Positions 31,871 to 51,848 of a stretch of DNA of 64,000 bases are shown in pieces; within the stretch, counting starts at the first letter, position 1; every line of letters starts with the position of its first letter. The position numbers were made by a program, and so were the translations under genes. The stretch spans positions 12,170,725 through 12,234,724 of the forward strand of contig NC_136012.1 of assembly GCF_048128805.1 (NCBI RefSeq), written 5' to 3'. Source of the stretch: Centroberyx gerrardi (lineage: Eukaryota > Chordata > Actinopteri > Beryciformes > Berycidae). The notes beneath the pieces were generated by a model. It was not told where the DNA came from. It ran no database searches and saw nothing but the letters and a program-made list of their open reading frames with translations.

Positions 31871-32371
31871 GCACATAAAACCCTCCCCTCTGGCCAAGAA
31901 TAACACTCCTCCTCCTTCCTCCTGCCCAAAGCATCAGCACTAACACTGCCGTATCTCTCTACACTCACACAATCACATCATGTGTGCACACAAATATACA
32001 CCGACATGGACATCCATCAGCATATATTAACCACTAGCTTACTCCTTGCTGATGGCTGTACACGCACTTGTAGTGAAGCTGCATGCACAACAGACAATAG
32101 TGAACATGCTTGAGCCTAATGCTGTGTGTTTGTGTGTGTGTGTGTGCTTGTATGTGTATTTGTGCATGTGTATAATGTATGCGTTTATTGAGCATGAGTG
32201 TGTGGTTGCGTGCTGTTGTTAGAGGCTGTTTGGGGAGTTGTGGTTGGTGTGTGTGTGTGTATGTGTGAGTGTGTATGTGTGTGTTATGCAGCAGGCCCGG
32301 CAGAGTTTAGACAGAGCAGGGAGAGCCTTAGGATCTCCAAGCTGTCAGCCTCTCTCTGCCTCTGTTCTGCA

Positions 32372-32407
<36 letters not shown>

Positions 32408-32815
32408 AAGTTCACAGCCATGACCTCAGCTCCAACCCACTTTAGTCAGATGAACAAACTGAGCTGTAAAGCGGTGGATGTGTTTTGGAACGATGGATTG
32501 GTTGGCTCTTGACTGGGCCGAAAATCAAGGGAGTAATTCCAGGGACACACAGATGGCAACCATATTAGGCCCCGTCATTCACTGTGGATCAATTGAGCGA
32601 TTCAGTGGATCGACAAGAGGACTCCAAGTTCCTCTAACACTGTAATAAGCTTATCGCAACGATGTGCTAGGACTTATTTACCACTCTGCCTGGCCTTTTG
32701 ACGATAGGAGACTTTGTGTACAACTGGCATGAAGTCACTCACGGTGTTTGGGTGTTTGTGTGTGTGTGTGTTGTGTGTGTTGTCGTTCCCCTGCAGACAG
32801 TGCCGGTGGTCCTGA

Positions 32816-40318
<7,503 letters not shown>

Positions 40319-42315
40319 ACAGAGTCCGCAGCTTGGCCACACGTGTCTGCCTGCCTGTCTGTCTGTCTGCCTCACTGTTTCTCCCCTCTCCTCCCATACA
40401 TGATACCCAAATATCAGTCAACCGTCACCTTTCTTTCTCTCCTTCTTCTGTTCTTCTCCCTCTTCCTTCCATTTTTTTTCTGTTCTCAGTGTTTTTCTTT
40501 CTTCTCGTCAACCTCAATGGATAGGTCTATTTTTCTATTTTGTTTTCGTGTGTGATCTGATGGGTCTTGTTGAACCTCTCAGCTTCAACTATAAACTTTG
40601 TTTTGGACTGCTGCCTAGAGGTTAAAGGTATGCTATCTATTGGGTCAAAGGTTTATCATTCTCTATAAACTCTTTGTGGATATTTTCAAACTTGATCAAG
40701 TACACTTTGATGTATGCATCCATGTTGATTTTCAGATTACCAGGAGTAGGTTGGGGATTGTTGTTTGTTCTCTATGCCTGTATCTTAATAGTTTTATTTT
40801 TTTTAGTAAATATTACGTTGAGACCTTAAAAAGAGGCTGTTGTCATCAAATTTGAGCAGAGATGCACTGAACATAGACCACAGCTGCCAGCTGCTCTCCT
40901 GCATGTTATGTCGAAACGAACAAAAGCTTACAATCAGTCGATCGAACCAACCATCTGATGTTCATCTGATGATCAAACACTGATCCGAGGTTTGGTCGAT
41001 CCTTTAGCTAGCTAGCAGTATTGCAGAATCCCCCTGAGTGGTGCTTTCCCATAGTGTTTTTTAATTAATTGGCTTGAGTGATGTGGATTTGAGCTTTTAC
41101 TCCTGACCGCTAGGGGAAGCCGTGGTTGCAGTGTTACAGTTTTATTTCCTGATATAATGTACTGTATGTAAAGGTGTCATGATCTGATACTCATTGTGTA
41201 TGTAGACCCTTTTATTGCAAGTAGATAAAAGTGTATTTGTTTCGTTAAGAAATTCAATGTACCTGTAGAACTATATCTTGCAATCACCCCATTTGACATA
41301 AGGTACTGACTATCAATGTGTATATCAAAAGAACATCATAATCCTGTAAATTTGGAAGAGGGAAAAAGATTCATGTGATTGTATTTATTTTTGTGTTCTT
41401 GCAAAGTGTTGCACACAATTGATGACATCGGGGCCCATGGAAATCAAGTCAAAGCATTTCATTGACAACCCAATACATGGGCTGCTACTACTCTAAACCA
41501 TTCCATTAGTACTGGAACAGTAACGACATGAATCATGAATCTCACATCATTTAGAACACATCTAAAGGCAGTAAAACATAAATAATGATGTTTAACTTGC
41601 ATGATGGCATAAATGATGCCTATAGGACAGTTCTCGTTATAAAGAGAACTCCATTCAGGTCAATTCTTTTACTTACAGTACCTTGGTCTTCTTGGTTCTG
41701 AAAGCCGATTTGAGAGATGCTGTAGTTTTTTTTGTTTTGTTTTCTTCTTGTACGCCTGTATGTATGTATAATTGTTATCAAAGTGTACTGTGCAGCACTC
41801 TCCTTCATTATCTCCTTTTGAGTTGTCCTTGAAGACAGCGATCACCCCGTCTGTAAAGGTAAAGTCTGTGGAGGACGTTGGCCCAGCAATACGAAGCAGA
41901 GATCGATGTCTCGGTTTAGAATGCGGACGCGACTGCGGAGTCCTGAACGGAAATCTGGACCCTGCAGCTCGAGATCGGAACTTAAAGATGAACCTCGGAA
42001 ATAGACTGTGGAGCTGCTTATTGCAGACTGATTGCATAGTGTGATGGACATGCAGAAATATGACACTATGGAGTCAATGAGGACTTAAGCACCATATTGT
42101 ACACTATGTTTTCCTTTTAAAAAAAAAAAACCATGACCTTATTCATCCAATCATGCCTTAAATGACCAGGGGAGTGGCCAACTCACTCCCTGGCTCCTAT
42201 TGGATAAGGACTGAGCATCGCCGCGCTCAGAACATCTTGTATGTTTACCATGTTTGAAAAAAAGCCTCATTGTATACACTGTACATCTCACATTTTTGTT
42301 CTGTTCGTTTGTCCT

Positions 42316-42321
42316 TTTATT
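42316..42321 (-). terminator. Polyadenylation signal of the convergent ARHGAP-like gene
   Basis: TTTATT on the + strand is AATAAA on the - strand, about 355 nt after the - strand stop codon at 42675. It would place the - strand 3' end inside the mapk9 3' UTR. Confidence 0.45.
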
Positions 42322-42403
42322 TTGTTATTTTCAAAGATGTCCTATGTGATTGCAATGACCACAATACTACCACTTGGCCATCATCTTTTGCCCTTCCTCA
42401 ACA

Positions 42404-42409
42404 AATAAA
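42404..42409 (+). terminator. mapk9: mapk9 polyadenylation signal
   Basis: Canonical AATAAA followed by GTGG and T-containing sequence; the best candidate after the stop codon. Confidence 0.6.
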
Positions 42410-42674
42410 AGTGGACATCTTCAAGGATTGATTTTATCTTTCATGAATATTTTGTATATTTCTCTGATTCTTTATGAAGTAGCAATAACTGCAGATCACA
42501 TAAACACTTCCCAAACAGGGAAGGAAATGTTGATAATGTATAGGTATACACAAACCAGTATCCAACATCCAAATACTCTAGATTTTAGAGATTTAAGACA
42601 GTCCTGTGCCTTGTTTTTGCTACACTTCTCACACATTGTTCACGCTCTCGCACATCACACACACACGTTCTCTC

Positions 42675-45286
42675 TCAGAAGCTCCTGACGATGCATTCAG
42701 TCTTCTTGGCCTCGTTGTTGAGCTCTCCAAAGGTGTCGAAGAACTGCTCCATCTCTCTCTGCAGCGCTGCATTGCGGAGGTCTGCGGCGGCCCGGGCCCG
42801 TTCAGACTCCGCGATCTTAGCCTGGACCACCTGGTACCAGTGCCGCTGCTGTGCGAGGTTTGCCCTCAACCCTACCACCTCCACCTGCAGCTCCTCGTTC
42901 CTCTGCTCCAGGCTGGGGATAAAGACACGGGGAGGAGAGAGAGAGAAAAGAAATTGAAATCACTGGTTGTCTGCTCCAGAGTTGAGAGTTTGGCTGTTTT
43001 TACAAATGGTTAGGAGTTAGAGAAAGAGCCAGTTGTGAGCTTGTTGGTGAGGTTTTTGGGTTTCGACTCTTAGGTGGAAGTTCAGAAGCTGCCTAACTGG
43101 GTCCTTAAGGCCATGTTCCTGTTTGAGGACACCACGAGAAATGACGACATCAAAGGTAGGGTTAGATTTTACATTGATTTTTGCAAGACCATTTAATATT
43201 TGTGCAAGTCTGTTCAGTTGTGTCAAGTGCTTTTTGAATGTTCATGTGAAGTCATAACACAGTGAAATAGCATCTGTCTTAATCTGTCCAGGACGAGCCA
43301 AGCAATGCAAGGTCAGGAAGGTCACAGTAAACTAAATGGCAGTGAAGCATGACATCGAATATTATTTAATTACTTGGACATTATTATTTTATAGGCTTTG
43401 GTACACTGTATGAACATTGTCAGGCTGAACTGATAACTAATTTACCTCCGGTCTTTCATCCACACCAGTTCCAACTTGCATGGCCTTAGACTGAGACTTG
43501 CCCTATCTATATCAGTAATAAATGAGGTATGTGTTTGTGTCTAGGTCAGCAGCATGGCCCCTTAAATTAGCTCTCTTTCCAGTGCCACACATGGGAGCTA
43601 TTTCTATAGGTCAACCTCATGGGCTGTGCTGTCTTTTTTAACCAGACAGCCACTTAACCATAGGAAAACAACCTTGTGAATTTGTCTTATGAATACATGG
43701 AATACACACATAGAGTACACCCAAAAGGGGGTAGTTCAAATATTAACTCTAGTGCTTTACATTGTAGATTGCAAACAGAAAAGCATGGGTTACACAGACT
43801 GGAAATATATTTTTATATCTAATCACAGCCAATATTTTCAACATAGCAGGTCATGGGAACCTATAGGAAAATATTGAGAGGAAATGGTTCTGAGAAATCC
43901 CATGACTTGTTGGTGCACAGTGAACTAAACAGGATATGGGGTGAAGCAAGGGTCAAGTGAGTGACCCAGAGCAGGACTGTACTGCAACACAGCTGACTGG
44001 ACACACACACACACACACAAACACTCTCCAGACCTGGGAACATGGAGCTAGCTTTCACTGATTGCACCAAAGGCTAGAGAAATATCATATGTCACTGAAC
44101 TAAAAGTCTCATATTGAAGCCTCTGAAAGCCGGCCAAGAGCATCAGCCCATGAAACACAGGACACTCCGTTCATGTGTGTCTGTTACATCGCTTTGTAAA
44201 GAGTTTATGTGCACCAGGTGTCAAAAGAAAAACAAAATGAAAACAAAATGAACATTACCTGATTATTCGTGCCTCATACTCCTCCCTCTGTCGGACTATC
44301 TGATGCTGGAGGTTGGTGAGGACGCTGCGAAGGGCGCTGGCTGAGGGGTCGGCCAGCGGCACGGGAGGGGGCACCCTGGGAGCCCGGGGTGGCTCCTCTG
44401 GGTGCTGGGCTGCCGCTGGAAGCCACTGGGCCTGGAGCCCTGTTTGGCTCTGGTGAGGGAGACTCGCTGCAAGATGTGTCTGGAGATGTGACAATGGGAG
44501 CTGGAGATGCGGCATAGGGTCCTCCTGGTCAAATGCACAGGGTCCTGAGTCCGGCTCTGGCTCCTGTTCAGGGTCCTTTTCTTGGTCTGGATCCTGGTCC
44601 TGTTTGGGTCCGTCACATCCAGCCAGGATGATCTCACAGGAGGACCAGGAGCTGTTCCCTCTGCTTGCTCCTTCGTCCTCCATCAGCACCTGGATCTGCT
44701 CGGCGGCCCGTGCTTGGTACATCCACTCTTGCGAGGGCTCCAGGAAGCCTGTTTCCATGGAAAACACCTCCAGGAGGCTGTCGGGGGTGGCAGCGTAGCG
44801 GAGGTTATCATAGACAGAGAGAGCGCTCTTGTGTTCCTCACTCTGTGACGGGCTCGGGCTCGGGCTCTGGTTCTGATGGACCCTTTCCTCCTCTTCTGTG
44901 TCCTGTACTCCCTCTCTCCTTCCTCCTTCTCCTCCTCTCTCTCCTCCTCTTGCTCTGTTCATCCCTGGACCCAGCTCTGCCTCCCAGCCCTGCCTTCCCA
45001 GGCCTTTCCCCCAGCTGCAGTAGCTGTGATCTGGCCAGGCGCCAGGCCCTCCCCCCCCCCCTAGTGTGGGAACCTCAGCCACAGCTGGGGCCAGGCCAGG
45101 CAGAGGACTGCAGGGGACTGGGAGTCTGGTTACAGCAGGGCACCGGGCCCTACTCTCCCTGTCCCTCTCCCTGTGCCTGTCCCTCCCTCTGTGGGCATAG
45201 AGAGGGCAGTAGTTGTCGTAGAGGGGGTCCGTGGAGCTGGAGCTGGCTGTGGTGGGGGTCTCAGCAGGCAGACAGTGCAGCTCCAT
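42675..45286 (-). CDS. ARHGAP22/24/25-like coiled-coil protein
   Basis: Two exons on the - strand: 45286-44259 (donor GTAATG) and 42912-42675 (acceptor CCCCAG), spliced in frame to 421 aa. The C-terminal coiled coil, about residues 315-410, matches ARHGAP22/24/25 closely. The block SERARAAADLRNAALQREME at 379-398, followed by QFFDTFGEL (399-407), has the family pattern ERARxxAxxRNxxLQxEMExFFxTxGxL. The rest is acidic, Pro/Ser-rich and probably disordered, with Tyr-Asp-Asn motifs (23-25, and later SVYDN) like the YDN motifs of that family. No PH or RhoGAP domain is present. The start codon has a strong context (GGACCATGG) and an in-frame TAA lies 36 nt upstream of it, but the CAG just after that stop could instead be an acceptor from an upstream exon. 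It could be a shortened ohnolog or the 3' part of a full RhoGAP gene whose 5' exons lie outside the window. Confidence 0.75.
43999..44018. repeat. Short (CA)n run
   Basis: CA run in the intron of the ARHGAP-like gene. Confidence 0.85.
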
Positions 45287-45564
45287 GGTCCAGCCAGGCA
45301 GAGGGGGGTGCTGAGAGTCTTAAATCACCCTTGCCCCCTCCCTCCCCCTCTGTGTGCTGTAACCCGGGGTTCAACCCTGGGATTCTGGCTTTATGGACGT
45401 GGTATGGAGCCTCCCTGCTGGTTGTGCCCAGGAGGTGGTGATGTGTCCTGGGGAAAGGAAGGTGTGGAAGCCCTCCTCCCCCTGGGCTGGTTCTCTGCTG
45501 TGTCCTTGACGCTGCTGGCTAATGGTAGTCAGGTTGTAGTGTGGGCGTAACTGACAGAGAGAGT

Positions 45565-45608
45565 CTGTGTGTGTGTGTGTGTGTGTGTCTGTGTGTGTGT
45601 GTGTGTGT
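45565..45608. repeat. (GT)n microsatellite
   Basis: GT run with one CT interruption, upstream of the ARHGAP-like first coding exon. Confidence 0.93.
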
Positions 45609-45609
45609 C

Positions 45610-46279
45610 TTTAAGCAGCACTGACATCAGCTGTTGCTTTAGCACAGCTTCTGAGGGAGGGACCAGGGTGTAATATAGTCTGGCTCATTCCTAAAGACAG
45701 GCACACATAACTGCAACCACAGAAATAGACGGTGGCCAGGGGGCACAAAGTGTGAAACACACACAATGAACCCCATACATATAATCTACACACACATTAC
45801 CTGCACAGTGAAATCTGCCAATGTCACACACACATATACACCCACAAACATAGATCCAATACATAACTTTAAACCTGTCGACGAAGGAAATGGCACGCTA
45901 CTTATCAAGATTGCACTGGCTTATATTACGAGTATGGAATGCCATCAATTGGAACAAGGTAAGGAGGATATCCTAATGCTTCAGCTAGGCCAGTGATTTT
46001 CTCCTTTGCCTCTGTGGGATGTGTTAAAAGCCGAATGATTGTACTCTAGACAGCATTCACCCCATGGAGTCTACTACAGTGCATCCATCTCCTATATGAG
46101 AGCCAGTGGAGCGCTGCCATCCATAGAGAAAAGGGGCCAGATGATGAATCACACCTTCCCCAGGTTTATCAAAAAACACTGGTTGCAGCTTTTACCAGCA
46201 CAGTATGGGAGAGAAGAGATTGAAATTCTGGCTGATATTCAAGAAAGGTTGTGAAAGAGAGATGATGGGATGATAGCTG

Positions 46280-46323
<44 letters not shown>

Positions 46324-46431
46324 AACTGTGGTGAGTAATTTTCAAACTAGAGGTGGCACAATGGACAGTTGATTTATTATTGTGTATTACTTATTCACCC
46401 CCTGCAGATATGTAAATGCGTGTGCACTTAT

Positions 46432-46488
<57 letters not shown>

Positions 46489-47700
46489 CACACACACAGA
46501 GTAATACAGCTTTTAGCTGCATCGTGTAATAAAACCACAAGGTGGCGCTGTAGACTGCATTATGTAAAGCTTCTGTTTTCAATGGGTGGTGTAGCTTGAT
46601 ATCAGTAAAGACACATTGAAGACACGGAGGCTGTTTCTATGCTTCACTCTCCAGATAAATATGACTTACCACAGTCTGCCCCTTAAGCTTCATACAAAAA
46701 CCCTCAAATATAACTTTCAAATTTTAGATCACATTCACAAATTTTGCAAGCCACCTGGCTCTCGTGGGTTCAATTCACAACACACTAAATCCAGATGGCG
46801 TGCAAGTTTAACATAACGGGATTATTCATGACTTCTTCCGCTTTTTTCCCCAACACAGGATCATCCTTGGTCCATGTCTGAGGTGCACAGAGAGTTGGCT
46901 GGTTTTCAGAGCCCTATAGAGATCGGACGAGGCCTATTGATCCAGTATTGATCTAACAGGCCAGCGAGGAGCTTCCTCGTTAGGGTGGTGCCACAGGAGA
47001 GCCACTATCAAAGACACGGCTACTTGATTAGAGGAAACGTCCATATAAGCATCTCTCTCACCTTGTCCTCAAATCACCTTAAGTCACTTTAAGTCTCAAC
47101 CCATTTGAAACTGCTGCCTGAGAACGCATTCAAACTGAGAGCATTGGCTTACACTGATGGCTGAGTACAAAGTGTTCCACGAGAATCATGGAGTGTCACT
47201 GTGGTGTTTCACAGATCGAGGGCGCACCACAGACTTCAGTTGCGTGTCGCCACATTGATCAGTCAGTTGTCCGTCAGCTGTGATAAAACTCTTATCTGTC
47301 CTATGTAAATCACCCTGCGCCCTTCAGGGCTGCAGAGGGAAACACAGTGTTTTATCTGCCTGTCGGTATACAGCACAGGATTCAAGCCTGGGCAGGGTTT
47401 CCTAAAGCACCTTCGCCCCAGAAATCCTCCTTGTGCCATTATAAACAAATAGAGAAAGATGATTTCAGTGCTACAGGAAGGTGAGCCCTGTCCATGGCTC
47501 TGAAATGTCCCGTCTCAGACTCAGAGGTCTCTGGACTGCCACAGATATTTCCTTTCATCTGTCTCATGTCCCTCTGAGGCTTTGTCTTGACCTTCACGTG
47601 TCCTTTAAAAACTGACCTTTAAAGGACAACCTTGCTTTCTTTACCCTCCTGCCCCCCAGACCCAGCCACTTATTACCGCTGGACCTTCGCCACACAGAGG
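45610..47700. other. Gene-poor stretch
   Basis: It holds GA (46281-46321) and CA (46435-46499) microsatellites. No coding exon is recognised. It would be intron if the exon-like unit at 47726-47821 belongs to the ARHGAP-like gene. Confidence 0.6.
46435..46499. repeat. (CA)n microsatellite
   Basis: About 65 bp of CA with one CG step. Confidence 0.95.
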
Positions 47701-47725
47701 CTAAGCTCCCTCCAAGACCTCTCAC

Positions 47726-47821
47726 CGCCCTCTCCCTCTCCCTTCTCTTCCCTTCTCCCTCGTCCTTGTCCACTTCCTGTACATCTGCGTAGTTGTTTGT
47801 AGCCATGACGACAGGATCCAT
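47726..47821 (-). CDS. Candidate upstream first exon of the ARHGAP-like gene
   Basis: A - strand unit beginning with ATG in a strong context (TTGCCATGG) and reading 32 codons (MDPVVMATNNYADVQEVDKD, then a charged Arg/Glu-rich segment) to a donor-like GCG|GTGAGA. It ends in phase 0. A CAG acceptor at 45311-45313 opens the next exon in phase 0, eight codons before the Met at 45286, so the two would join in frame and extend the protein to about 461 aa. No homology is recognised and the acceptor's pyrimidine tract is weak. Confidence 0.3.
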
Positions 47822-48013
47822 GGCAACGCAGCTCCTCGTGGTTCTAAATAATAAAGGTGGATGGATGGAGGAGGGAGGGATGGAGAGAGGAAGGGCGGCT
47901 CTGTGGCTATTTTAAAATGCGTCTAGATGGAGAGTAATTGAGGAGGACCCTTGTTAGCGAGAGACAGGGTCTTCTTAACACGCAAGGCTTCTAGGGGCGA
48001 CACACAGCCAGCT

Positions 48014-48014
<1 letters not shown>

Positions 48015-48075
<61 letters not shown>

Positions 48076-48080
48076 TCTCT
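48015..48080. repeat. (CT)n microsatellite
   Basis: About 66 bp of CT with one A interruption. Confidence 0.95.
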
Positions 48081-48768
48081 GCTGAGTGCTTATAGAGAGG
48101 CACAGGGGATGTACAGCCTGCGATACGTATTCATCGCCTGCTAGAGCACCAGGAGACAAACAGGGAAAGTTAGGCTGTGCATGTGTGTGTGTGTGGCTGT
48201 GTATGTATCCGCATTATGGAGGTGACTGACAGGGAGACAGGCAGATAGACAGCCACTTAGATTGGCAAAGGCGAGAGGTGAGATAAGAAAAAAAGAAAAA
48301 AAGAGCCAGGGTTTATTTCTGTGATGATGTGTCGGTGTACGCCTGCATGCAGGTGTGTTTGTGTGAGATTAACATCCCCGCCTCTCTCTCCTCTGATCCC
48401 CAAGCTCGCGCTGTGTGCTTTCAAGCTGCAGTGCTACCTGAGCAGATTATATACCATTTCTCTGCTGGCCCTGCTGTTTACTCATGTTTTATTAAGACAA
48501 CCCCGCTTTTCCTTTTGAACAGTCACCTCAGCGGCTCGCACCCAGGAAAACAAAAACCCAGCTCCGCACCCAGCCAGTCTTTGATGTTGCTGAAAGTTAC
48601 TTATGCTGTAAATGTGGCTATACCGTGCTGGGTTGCCCTAATGTTGCATTTCTCGCTGTAAATATGCATCACTGTGGGTAGAGGCACAGCTATCGGGACA
48701 CATTCTTCTGAGGGCGAAGGTAAGGAGGGTGAAGACAGCAGGGTTGGCCTTTAAAGGACACAGGGAGG

Positions 48769-48794
48769 GAAAGAAAGAAAGAAAGAAAGAAAGA
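48769..48794. repeat. (GAAA)n tetranucleotide repeat
   Basis: Six GAAA units. Confidence 0.9.
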
Positions 48795-49130
48795 GGTCAA
48801 GGGAATGAACTGAGTTATAGCTCACCTGACCAGTAACCCTGAATCAGTTCTCCCATTGTGAGGACTGAAATAAATGCATGAGTGTTGAGTATAGGATGAC
48901 TGAGGCGATGTGTTCTGTTCAGCACTGGTCTTCCAGCTTTGCTTTCAAACCCAGACTTTGACTCAAACACCGCTGTATAGAGTCATGACAGTTGAAGGCA
49001 CTTTGACCTAATTGTCTGCACCTCTAACTGTCATCCATGTGATAAATGAGTGTTCAAATCATCCAAAAGATTTCACTCACCACAGTGGATTATTTGAGAA
49101 CACGAACAAGTTGTCCTCTGGCAACAACAT

Positions 49131-49131
<1 letters not shown>

Positions 49132-49184
<53 letters not shown>

Positions 49185-49207
49185 TCTCTCTCTCTCTGTC
49201 TCTCTCT
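49132..49207. repeat. (CT)n microsatellite
   Basis: About 76 bp of CT with two interruptions. Confidence 0.95.
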
Positions 49208-50194
49208 AAAACAATCCCACATACATTTACACGTTGGCGATGTGCGTCACTGGTATCCATGAGTGGGTAGGTTATGTTGATGCCATGCCTAATTGGATTA
49301 TATGGCTTTTTTTTAATATCTCTCCGATGTATGCATTCTCAATTAAAATCCTCTGCACATTTTAACTTGTGACACATTCATGCACGCACATAACGGCCCC
49401 TCTGCAGTTTCACTGTAGCTCACATAACATTAACATTTTGATTAGATCGCTCTTACTGTCATCTCTTGAGACAGCTGCATGATGTGATAATCTACCCGGT
49501 AGCATGGCTGATGATATATATTTGTTTATAGGATTTTTTTTTTTTTTTCAACTTGGAGCGTCATACATTTTGACAGTCAATTAACAGGCCTGGGTGAGTT
49601 ACCATGGGAACAGCTTCTTTTAGAATAGACTCGGGATGGAAGGTGCACAAGCTCTTCGACGCAACACCTCCAACAACTGTCCTGTCTCTCTGACTGACTG
49701 CAGCCCCAAACGGCTCATGCATGTCTAATATCTATATATGTAACCATCACTTTGCATCACACAGCTGTCTTCTCGGAGCAAGGTGAGACAGATGCTCGCT
49801 TTACTCGAGCTGAAAGTGAGATGGAGGGAAAGCAAATTCCGGTGGAAATCCCTTTTGAGCCGGGGTCGTTATTGGAGCGTCTGCCTGTCAGATTCCTGGA
49901 GGAAGAGGAATTCTGTGAGACACGGAGGGGGAATAGGACCAATTATTACCGATACACTGGATGGATGGAGAGAGGGAGAGAGGAGTGAGGAGGCAGACGG
50001 GTGAATTGGAAGGAGTGTGGAAACAGGCGGGAGAGGTGGAACGATAGAGGAAGGGAAGAGTTAGGAGAAGAGGGAGAGACAGAAACAAAGTAAACAGAGA
50101 ATGAGAGTGAGATGCGGCAGAACTGAGGCGAGCGAGGCACAGCCGAGACGGAGAAGAAAGAAAGACTAAGAGGGATGGAAATATTTGGGCGAGT

Positions 50195-50197
<3 letters not shown>

Positions 50198-50242
<45 letters not shown>
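50198..50242. repeat. (GA)n microsatellite
   Basis: About 45 bp of GA inside a wider purine-rich block (49980-50275). Confidence 0.95.
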
Positions 50243-50247
<5 letters not shown>

Positions 50248-50814
50248 AGAGCAGCGCACGGGCCAGGAGAGGGAAGGTAAAAAGCAAAACACTGCTGATT
50301 TGATGACTTATTCATTGTTTCTCTGGAGCTCTCTTCCGAGGATCTCTTTGAAAAGGAACATGTTTGAAGTGTCTGCCTATGTGGTAGTCTGTCTGTCATT
50401 GGGTGGCAGGAGAGGGGGATGGGGGGTCGGGGTAGAACAGACAGAGAGAGATTGATACAGAGAGTGAAGAGGTGAGAGAGCTATAGGGAGGAAGAAGGGA
50501 TGGTGGAAGAAGAGATGAGAGAGAGAGAGCAGATAAAAGCTCTCCTCTGCATCTCAGAGGCCTCAGCAGGCGTCAGCAGGGCCGGAGCACAAAGACACCG
50601 GGATCTCCAGTTACTTAAGGGGCCTAATATTGATCTCTCACACTTGGTAATTGACAGGGAAGAAATGCAGAGGGCAGGTGAGAAAGCAAGACGAGGGAGA
50701 GAAGCTGAACCGAAAGAAGGAGGGAAGGAAAGGGAAGGAAAGGATGCGGTAGAGGAAGGAGGGAAAGAACAGATTAACTAATCGATGAATGATAAAAGAG
50801 CTAAATAAAAGAGA

Positions 50815-50831
50815 GGGGGGGGGGGGGGGGG
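50815..50831. repeat. Poly-G run (17 G)
   Basis: Uninterrupted G17, an uncommon homopolymer. Confidence 0.95.
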
Positions 50832-51354
50832 AACGTGAAAATCTTGATCCTTAAAAAGCTGCGGGTATTGATGTGATTGCACCTCCTGGCCCTGCAGGGA
50901 CCGGGGGTTTTCGCGCTGCCCTTGTGAGGAGCGAGGACACGTCCGACCTTCCGGCTGGCTGGCTGCTAATGGGCAAACAGAGGCATGACAGTCTCTCGGT
51001 TTAACAGGAGGCTCGTTGGCCCGCGGTGTTTGCGGTTAAGCACACATTTGAAGCGCGTCCAGTTTGCACAGGGCACCGGGAGAGCCGGGCTCGTTTGCCA
51101 GCCATGCGGTTGCCGTGGGAGACGGTCCTGGGACGGCCGATTGGGTCTGGGAGAGTAAACAATGGGGACGATGGGACTGGGCGATGCGAGGGTCGGAGTT
51201 CAGCTGTGTGGATTACACATATGAGCTATCGCTTTCCTCCATCTACCTGGGTATTATCACACACACACACAGGACACGCACACACAGCAAATATCATCCC
51301 TTCCTCAGTATAGAGGGATGCATTGTAATCTTTTATAAGCACGTTATTCTTGGC

Positions 51355-51355
<1 letters not shown>

Positions 51356-51415
<60 letters not shown>
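51356..51415. repeat. (GT)n microsatellite
   Basis: About 60 bp of pure GT. Confidence 0.95.
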
Positions 51416-51416
<1 letters not shown>

Positions 51417-51802
51417 TAGTGCTGAGGCAGCACTGCATGTGTACACTGTACAGGTTAGTGGGCCTTCAAGGAGCATGTGTAAGTCACAGGCTTTACCCAG
51501 GGTCCCTTCTTATTTATAGGCTCAGAGAAAGCCACAGCTCATATTTATTTATACAGCCGATACACACTGAGATAGTGGAACTGAGGGCTTTTGGCAGATA
51601 AACAGGGATGTGTGTATTTATGCGCCCACTGTTAGCATGGCTATATAAAGGGAGATGGGGAGAATGCGGTGTTTTATTGCTGCTACATTTGTGTATCACA
51701 GTGATAGGTGGGAGTGTGTTTTCACATAGAGACTTTAACAGAAAGTGGGAAATTGGGGATAATAACTCCAGTGGTGTTGAGGGTACAGTATATTTGAAAG
51801 TG

Positions 51803-51848
51803 GTGTGTGTGTGTGTGTGTGTGTGGGTGTGTGTGTGTGTGTGCGCGC
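51803..51848. repeat. (GT)n with GC steps
   Basis: GT run ending in GTGCGCGCGTGCGTGC. Confidence 0.92.

Larger units (their letters stand above)
40319..42425 (+). other. mapk9: mapk9 3' UTR (extent approximate)
   Basis: From the TGA to just after AATAAA at 42404-42409, about 2.1 kb. It is CT-rich at first and AT-rich later. Its last 100 nt overlap the predicted 3' end of the convergent - strand gene. Confidence 0.6.

Noticed and set aside
44665..45441. 258-codon + strand open frame
   Set aside because: It is the antisense shadow of the ARHGAP-like - strand exon. The - strand frame has the recognisable coiled coil and proper splice sites.
49752..49988. 78-codon + strand frame without low complexity at its start
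   Set aside because: No homology is recognised, there is no convincing acceptor, and the end runs into a GA-rich purine block; kept as chance.
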